Below are positions 40,101-44,566 of a stretch of DNA of 44,566 bases, piece by piece. The DNA is taken from positions 1 through 44,566 of the forward strand of contig JAFTWW010000038.1 in assembly GCA_017465085.1 (NCBI GenBank), in the 5' to 3' direction. Numbering within the stretch: position 1 is the stretch's first letter; every line of letters starts with the position of its first letter. Both the position numbers and the translations under genes were made by a program. The notes beneath the pieces were generated by a model. The model made no database searches. It was not told the origin of the DNA and saw nothing but the letters and a program-made list of their open reading frames with translations. This DNA is from Clostridia bacterium (GTDB taxonomy: Bacteria > Bacillota > Clostridia > Oscillospirales > Acutalibacteraceae).

Positions 40101-43100
40101 TAGCGCTTATGGCAACACCGAAAAATTTGTAGAAAAGCTTAATGCATTAAAGCTTCTTTGCGAGGAAGAGGTTGCGATCAGCGAGCTTAAGAAGGCAACC
40201 AGCGGTCTTTCACAGGATGCGGGCGAATATCTCTATCCCAGAAGATATTGGGATGCTGATGGTACCATCTGCTCAGCAGATACTTATGCAATCAATGCTT
40301 CTGAGTATACGGGAACTCTCCCCGAAGGCGCAGATGCTACAAATCTTAAGTCGTATCTTGGCGATAAGATAGGCGTAATCTCCTCTCTTACCGATACGGC
40401 GGCGGCCTATAAGACCAGCGGAAACAAGCAGACCGTTCTTTACGAGCTTAATAATGGCGGCAGAAGCACCTTTACTGCAGGCCAGATTGCCGATATGTAT
40501 TTCTGGTATAAGCTTGAAGGCGCCGCTTCCGCTAAGATAATTAACGGAATTTATGTAATCGGTGAAAACGGTAACGCTAATCCCACCAAGCTTGGCGGTG
40601 AAATCACCCTTACAGGCGACGGTCAGTGGCATAAGATAACCTTTAGCGAGGTTTATGGCGCTAATTGGGTATCGGGACACGATTTATATGACGGTAAGGT
40701 TTACCGCCTAATTATGAGCATTGGCGAAGCCGAGGGCGGTACTATCACTCTTGGTAGTATTGTTACTGAGGCAAGCGCAGGCCTCTTACCCGATGGTAAT
40801 GAGAGCTGGACCCTTTCTGACTGGATCTATGCAGTTTCTAATATAGATTACGTGAAGTATAAGGGCGCTGAAGCCTTCGAGGAAGCTTTAGAATATGCCA
40901 TAGAGGTTAGGGATCGCCTCCAGGTTGGCCGCGGCGTAAACCTTAGCGTTTATGATGATGGCGCTTCTGCCGACGTTGATGCCGCTACTCTTGGCGGAAC
41001 AAACATCTTAGAATCCCTTATCCCCGTTATTGAGCACTCGGCAGATGGTAACACCAAAAACGAGGTGGCTTCCGCTGCTCCCGAGCTCTTTACCGATGGC
41101 GATAGCGTTACGGTAGGCTCTGTAACAGGTCTTGATAACTCTGATGAAGCCTCCTTTACTGATTTCACCTATCAGTTTGCAGGGGCAGGTAATATTACAG
41201 ACCTATTTATCTATAACGATAATGCAAATATTGCCGATAAATACTATATTTATGTGGCAGATACAAGATCCGAGTTATTCACTCAGGCTAATCTCTTAGT
41301 TCCTTACACCAATGAGGAAGGAAAGTTAGTTCAGAGATTTAACTTTGATGGTAAGCCCAATGTTTCGGGTATGTACCTTGGTATCCGCGTATTTGGTGAT
41401 ACCGATAGCGTAAGCTTTGCAGAATTTAAGGCATACGGTGAGGTTATCGCCTATGATCTTGAAAAGGGTAACTTCTCTAACAGCAAGATTGAATCCATTG
41501 GAGAAAATCTTCTTGTTGGCAAAACCCCCAAGATAAAAACAGCCTTAAAGTTTGATTGGAGCAGTTTCTTCGGCTCAAATTCCAAGTATAAGCCCGAGAT
41601 GTTAACCGATACCGATAATACCACACCCATTGCGGTTTACGGCAGTTATATCATCAAGGAGAAGGAAGACAGTATCTCCGTTCATTTCTACTATGACCTT
41701 GGTACTACCTACACCATTGATAAGCTCTTTATTAACCACTGGGATAATAAGGGCCTTGAAACAGGTAAGTATGAGATTTATGCATCTCGCGATGTAAACT
41801 CGCTGTTTATGTCAAGAAATATGCTTCTCTCCTACGATAACACCGCCGAAGGTCCTAACGAAACCACCGTTTCTCAGTTGTTCACACTTAAGAACGAGGT
41901 TATTGCCCGTTATATAAGCTTCCACATTACCTATCCTATCAGCGACTGGGATTATTGCGAAACACAGGCTAATTACGGTGGTAACTACGGCATCCGCCTT
42001 TCTGAGTTCGGTGTTTACGGAACCGAGTGGGTTAAGCCCTATGCTCTTGTAAACCTCACAAGTCACGTTCCTATGGATGTTTTCCGCACCGATGCAAACG
42101 GTGTAACCAAAGAGGTTGGCGACAGCGAGTATAACGGTATCGAGCATCAGAGCACCTATGATGGAAACAATGCAACCTTTGCTGATATTAAGATTAAGGA
42201 TGGCGAAACCTTAAACTTCGTATATAACCTTGCGGCCGAAATGACCTTAGAGGAAATTTGTATGAAGCTAGGCGTGGCAAGCGTTAAGAGAATGAATATT
42301 TATGCCTCCACCGTTGAGGATGCTATCTGGGAAAGCAGTTCGCTAATCTATTCCGAGAACGATGGATTGGGCGAAACCTATTTTGGTAAGGGCTTTGCGG
42401 GCTCTCCCATTAAGGCGCGTTATATCCGTTTTGAAATCCTCGAAAATGATGGGGAAGACTTGATTATTGATGAGATGTCTGCCATAGGCGGAAATGATCA
42501 GGAATTTACCTATATGAACCTTGTAGAAGAAAATCCCGAGTCCGCTTCCTTCTATCTGCAGGATAAGGCTACAGGTAGCTTTGCAGGTGCAACCGAGCAC
42601 GGTAATAAGTGGCTGGGCTCCTGGTCATCTTGGAACGGTAAATATCCTCTCCGCAAGGCGTTTGATAACGATAACGATTCCGTTTACGACCTCTTCGGTG
42701 GTAAGAACGGTGAGGAAAGCGTTAACATACTTCTTGATCTTGGCACCCTTAACGCTATTGATGATATTACCCTCGTAGGCGGAAGCACTAAGGATTATTG
42801 GCCCGACGAGCTTAACTTCTACTTTGGCGATGATTCCGTAGCTCTCTTCGATAAGGATGCTAAGCCTGCTAAGAGCTGGACGCAGTCGGTTGATGATGCA
42901 TACTTTACCTATGAGTTTGTTCCTCAGGTTGCCCAGTATGTACGTATCGAGTTCTTACGCGGTGAAAACGAGGTTTACTCTCAGTACTTTGACCACATTG
43001 GCGCTATCATCGGTGAAATTCAGGTTAACGGTCTTGAGCTTAAGAGCCGCGCCGTAAACGGAATTGCCGCAACTGTAGTTGATGAGGCAACAGGCATTAA

Positions 43101-43737
43101 GGCTGAAATTTTAGCTCTCCGCGATAACGATGTATATGATACCATTCAGGATATTATGGTTATTAAGAGAGCCGCAACTACCGAGGAAACCGCTTCTGCT
43201 AAGGAGTCAGGTCTTAAGGTTGCAACCGATGTATATGAGATTTACTTCCTTGATGTAAACGGTGATATCGTTACCGATACAGGCGGAAGAGAGGTAGCTA
43301 TCTACCTGCCCGAAAGCCTCTATTCTACCACCGAGGATATATTTGTTCTTCAGTCCGAATACGGCGGACTCTCTATGATTGAGTTCGATAATGTTGAAGG
43401 CTATTATAAAACTGTTGTAGCTGATATTTCTTCTGCCCTTGCCTTTGCCTTAGGTTATATGGTTGAGGAAGAATTCGAGCCTTCCGAGGATACAGAGGAT
43501 ACAAACAACGATGTATTCGATGAGGATGAGGAAGAAACCGAAGAAGAGGAAGAAGAGGAAGAGGAGGAAGAGACCAAGAGACGCAAGAAGATCATTAAGG
43601 TCAGAAAGAAAGGCTCAGGTCTTGGAGATTACCTCTGGATAATCATAGTTGTTGCAGTAGTGGTTGTAGCCGCCGGCGTAACCCTCATTATCATTCTTGC
43701 TAAGAAGAAAAAGAAAAATGAGGAAGAAGACAACTGA
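37123..43737 (+). CDS. giant membrane-anchored surface protein, copy 2
   Basis: 2204 residues, a paralogue of the protein at 28762. The same signal peptide is followed by an extra N-terminal module (about 36-285, with DGFYFYIYFAELSAEIKI and QWVKLSDTDLF) absent from copy 1. Repeats follow starting near 293, 535, 782 and 1019. Discoidin-like segments start near 1295, 1462, 1639 and 1796. The conserved domain starts near 1983, then an acidic stretch (mostly Glu), a basic stretch, a membrane helix (about 2169-2192) and a KKKKKNEEEDN tail. Identity to copy 1 is visibly higher in the C-terminal half than in the N-terminal repeats. Start ATG 37123, or 37126 three bases on; RBS AAAGGAGG. A terminator follows. 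Confidence 0.7.
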   Translation: MMKKFIKKHLSVILSFAIILGTVLPVLSGVLGVSALSAEEQAVVDQIKSGWAQMTTNPTSVLYPNYTFPNNSKTHMGNNIHTTAAEATLPYGATADMLGTYYVTNHDYTVTYTNSGTNSTQRILFYGNIDNANDLNANVSDYDGFYFYIYFAELSAEIKITPLLVDGNGNSSGKAVTVTTDKQGQWVKLSDTDLFEGGMDSLTSASKLRGLQLNLSSASGSATVKATVGSLQFVKNAVVPADSETADWSLSDWLKAALEVNTASYGNTDAFTAALAAAKTAFAEKYAIATVRKEWEALSTFHDPDINPNRWWNTSGTVANANMAEASTYTGALSNGVDLGANFASFTGLGNAATVSSKQCILFEFMAYEGGQNGSITSGAKSLVAINTMDDIYFWLKADNLTADMTLNIQVMTNDSGMKTHNLDPYIVPAAKSGEWIKVSLKEIGGDQWYGTITDKLYRFMVAMNNANGATVTVGSGKIVLAGACPVPANVADTADAWLEAAKTVNLSAYIDTTAFVNAVDALKVFSSADPSVELLKQEWKNLEYVGTPDNDGFKVGIWQNGGTTLKESNTGATQLVYDTNVDTTYGEYQFTATGVASSTQSDANGSAYFRISNSDDKATASFAEIADITFWYKASGNAKARIGFVGGNATAHCNTFKNVNDVTLTGDGNWKLYSVKELIGDTAWQSVVTLGAELYLQRLQINLATFDDGVSSIDVSFGALHYTLKDTSLDGSDSWTNEQWVDNAEALDLSNYKNTAAFEAAMYAAIESVYGLTRADLAAMELIAAWSEMSQIDRFNLLPNRWYDTTGAVKSTGMAVSSAYTEALPEGVELGSNFTTLTGLGNAAAVDSKQCVILEFKDSNGNTFNGRDRSSYNVTELEDIYFWVKLDNLTADATLSINTYVYPVAKTSLPSYTIPAAKSGEWVKVSLKEVAGDNWYGTLTDPLFRVNVAFANVEGATVTLGSGLAAKKVGAPANAANMEPAELLMAAMALDLSAYGNTEKFVEKLNALKLLCEEEVAISELKKATSGLSQDAGEYLYPRRYWDADGTICSADTYAINASEYTGTLPEGADATNLKSYLGDKIGVISSLTDTAAAYKTSGNKQTVLYELNNGGRSTFTAGQIADMYFWYKLEGAASAKIINGIYVIGENGNANPTKLGGEITLTGDGQWHKITFSEVYGANWVSGHDLYDGKVYRLIMSIGEAEGGTITLGSIVTEASAGLLPDGNESWTLSDWIYAVSNIDYVKYKGAEAFEEALEYAIEVRDRLQVGRGVNLSVYDDGASADVDAATLGGTNILESLIPVIEHSADGNTKNEVASAAPELFTDGDSVTVGSVTGLDNSDEASFTDFTYQFAGAGNITDLFIYNDNANIADKYYIYVADTRSELFTQANLLVPYTNEEGKLVQRFNFDGKPNVSGMYLGIRVFGDTDSVSFAEFKAYGEVIAYDLEKGNFSNSKIESIGENLLVGKTPKIKTALKFDWSSFFGSNSKYKPEMLTDTDNTTPIAVYGSYIIKEKEDSISVHFYYDLGTTYTIDKLFINHWDNKGLETGKYEIYASRDVNSLFMSRNMLLSYDNTAEGPNETTVSQLFTLKNEVIARYISFHITYPISDWDYCETQANYGGNYGIRLSEFGVYGTEWVKPYALVNLTSHVPMDVFRTDANGVTKEVGDSEYNGIEHQSTYDGNNATFADIKIKDGETLNFVYNLAAEMTLEEICMKLGVASVKRMNIYASTVEDAIWESSSLIYSENDGLGETYFGKGFAGSPIKARYIRFEILENDGEDLIIDEMSAIGGNDQEFTYMNLVEENPESASFYLQDKATGSFAGATEHGNKWLGSWSSWNGKYPLRKAFDNDNDSVYDLFGGKNGEESVNILLDLGTLNAIDDITLVGGSTKDYWPDELNFYFGDDSVALFDKDAKPAKSWTQSVDDAYFTYEFVPQVAQYVRIEFLRGENEVYSQYFDHIGAIIGEIQVNGLELKSRAVNGIAATVVDEATGIKAEILALRDNDVYDTIQDIMVIKRAATTEETASAKESGLKVATDVYEIYFLDVNGDIVTDTGGREVAIYLPESLYSTTEDIFVLQSEYGGLSMIEFDNVEGYYKTVVADISSALAFALGYMVEEEFEPSEDTEDTNNDVFDEDEEETEEEEEEEEEEETKRRKKIIKVRKKGSGLGDYLWIIIVVAVVVVAAGVTLIIILAKKKKKNEEEDN

Positions 43738-43763
43738 TTAAAATTTAATACCTTATAAAATGG

Positions 43764-43796
43764 CTCACGCCGCGTTTAAGCGGCGTGAGTTTTTTT
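43764..43796 (+). terminator. terminator after the second surface-protein gene
   Basis: CTCACGCCGC/GCGGCGTGAG with loop GTTTAA and seven T's. Confidence 0.95.
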
Positions 43797-43870
43797 GTGG
43801 TTGAAAGGCATCTTTTGGCGGAGCAGTATAATATTAGGTTGCAGAAATAAATGCAGAAAGAGAGAAAAAT

Positions 43871-44566
43871 ATGATTACTGCTAATGTTTTAGGTCAGGAA
43901 ATAAGGGTACAACGGGAAACGGTTGTATCAGATAGCGTAAATTTCTTGGCAGTAAATTTTATCTGCGATGAGTTGTGGCAGGGGTTTCTGAAAAAGGCGG
44001 TTTTCACCTGCGGGGAAGAAACGGTTGCAGTGCCGCTGATAGAGGGAAACGCCCTTGTTATTGATGACAATACCTGCCTTGTTCCCTTTGAGGTAATAAA
44101 GCATCCGGGATTTTATTTAAGTCTTGTAGGCAATAGGGAAGATGCGGTTATCACCACCGCGCCCTGCTTTATCCCAACCCTTAAAAGCGGTGATATTGAT
44201 GGAATAGAGCCCAAGGAGCCTACACCCGACCAATACGCTCAGATAATAGAAATCTGCGAGGCCTCCAAGGAAACGGCGGATTCTGTGAGAGCCGATGCCA
44301 ACAGCGGACTTTTCAAAGGCGAAAAGGGCGATAAGGGAGATAAAGGCGATAAGGGAGATAAGGGCGAGGATAGCCCCCAATTTACCGAATATGAACGTCT
44401 GAAAGCGGAGTGCGAGGCGGCTCTTGATGAGGCGCAGTCTGCCGCGGATAGTGCAAACAAAGCGGCCGAAGATGCCGCATCTGTGAGAGCGGAAATCGAA
44501 GCGGGCGGATTTATCGAAAGTCTTAAGGAGCAAAACGATGGCGAAAAATTCACCGTTTGGGTAGGC
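43871..44566 (+). CDS. collagen-repeat, phage-tail-like protein (3' truncated by window end)
   Basis: ATG 43871 begins an open frame of 232 codons that runs off the window. The N-terminal 120 residues (MITANVLGQEIRVQRETVVS, FICDELWQG, HPGFYLSLVG) look like the N-domain of baseplate/upper-fibre proteins of Firmicutes phages. A linker (EPTPDQYAQIIE) leads to an alpha-helical stretch, a short Gly-X-Y collagen-like run (GEKGDKGDKGDKGDKGE near 150-167) and an Ala-rich coiled coil. Such proteins form trimeric fibres. It may start a prophage or be a domesticated fibre; the flanks are outside the window. TATAAT lies at 43827-43832, but a -35 at proper spacing is unclear. Confidence 0.7.
   Translation, partial: MITANVLGQEIRVQRETVVSDSVNFLAVNFICDELWQGFLKKAVFTCGEETVAVPLIEGNALVIDDNTCLVPFEVIKHPGFYLSLVGNREDAVITTAPCFIPTLKSGDIDGIEPKEPTPDQYAQIIEICEASKETADSVRADANSGLFKGEKGDKGDKGDKGDKGEDSPQFTEYERLKAECEAALDEAQSAADSANKAAEDAASVRAEIEAGGFIESLKEQNDGEKFTVWVG

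Overview
The window looks like a chromosomal segment of an uncultured gut-type Clostridia member (Oscillospirales/Ruminococcaceae-like). The reasons are the Gram-positive gene orders (murI-DUF1934-argS, lon-engB), AGGAGG-type ribosome sites, a T-box in front of asnS, FeoA/FeoB with a FeoB-associated Cys-rich peptide, many lipoproteins and consensus TTGACA-17-TATAAT promoters. This is inference from gene content; no species is claimed.

Layout. 1-256: end of a tRNA cluster (partial tRNA, tRNA-Gly, tRNA-Cys) with two terminators. 257-6790: an AT-rich accessory stretch downstream of the tRNAs, made of single-gene units: a phosphotransferase, a membrane Sel1-like protein, a small protein behind a 6S-like RNA, a DUF559 nuclease inside inverted repeats, a membrane protein and two lipoproteins. 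These units are separated by unusual short-hairpin arrays, repeat-borne promoters and a recurring 3' repeat. 6900-10500: SGNH esterase, a divergent XRE repressor/DUF5067 pair with two operators, an RsgI-like lipoprotein and a small membrane protein. 10560-13230: iron-regulated feoA-feoB-Cys-rich peptide. 13229-13559: RNase P RNA on the minus strand. 13640-23630: housekeeping genes (P-loop ATPase, murI, DUF1934, argS, membrane protein, nicotinate phosphoribosyltransferase, lipoprotein, lon, engB). 23617-26326: T-box controlled asnS-asnA. 26590-43737: two tandem, paralogous two-gene operons, each a secreted glycoside hydrolase-like protein followed by a giant membrane-anchored surface protein. 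43871-end: a truncated collagen-repeat, phage-tail-like gene.

How genes work together. FeoA/FeoB and the Cys-rich peptide form a ferrous iron uptake unit under three DtxR-type boxes. asnS and asnA are coupled by tRNA-Asn sensing. The XRE protein probably represses itself and the DUF5067 gene. Each hydrolase/surface-protein pair probably acts at the cell surface on a polysaccharide, the hydrolase cleaving and the repeat protein binding; the substrate is not visible from sequence.

The two most unusual observations are (1) arrays of different short hairpins separated by constant 9-10 nt spacers whose orientation inverts within each array and which lead into a promoter, and (2) the tandem duplicated hydrolase plus giant surface-protein operons. 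All calls come from reading the sequence; no searches or folding programs were run.
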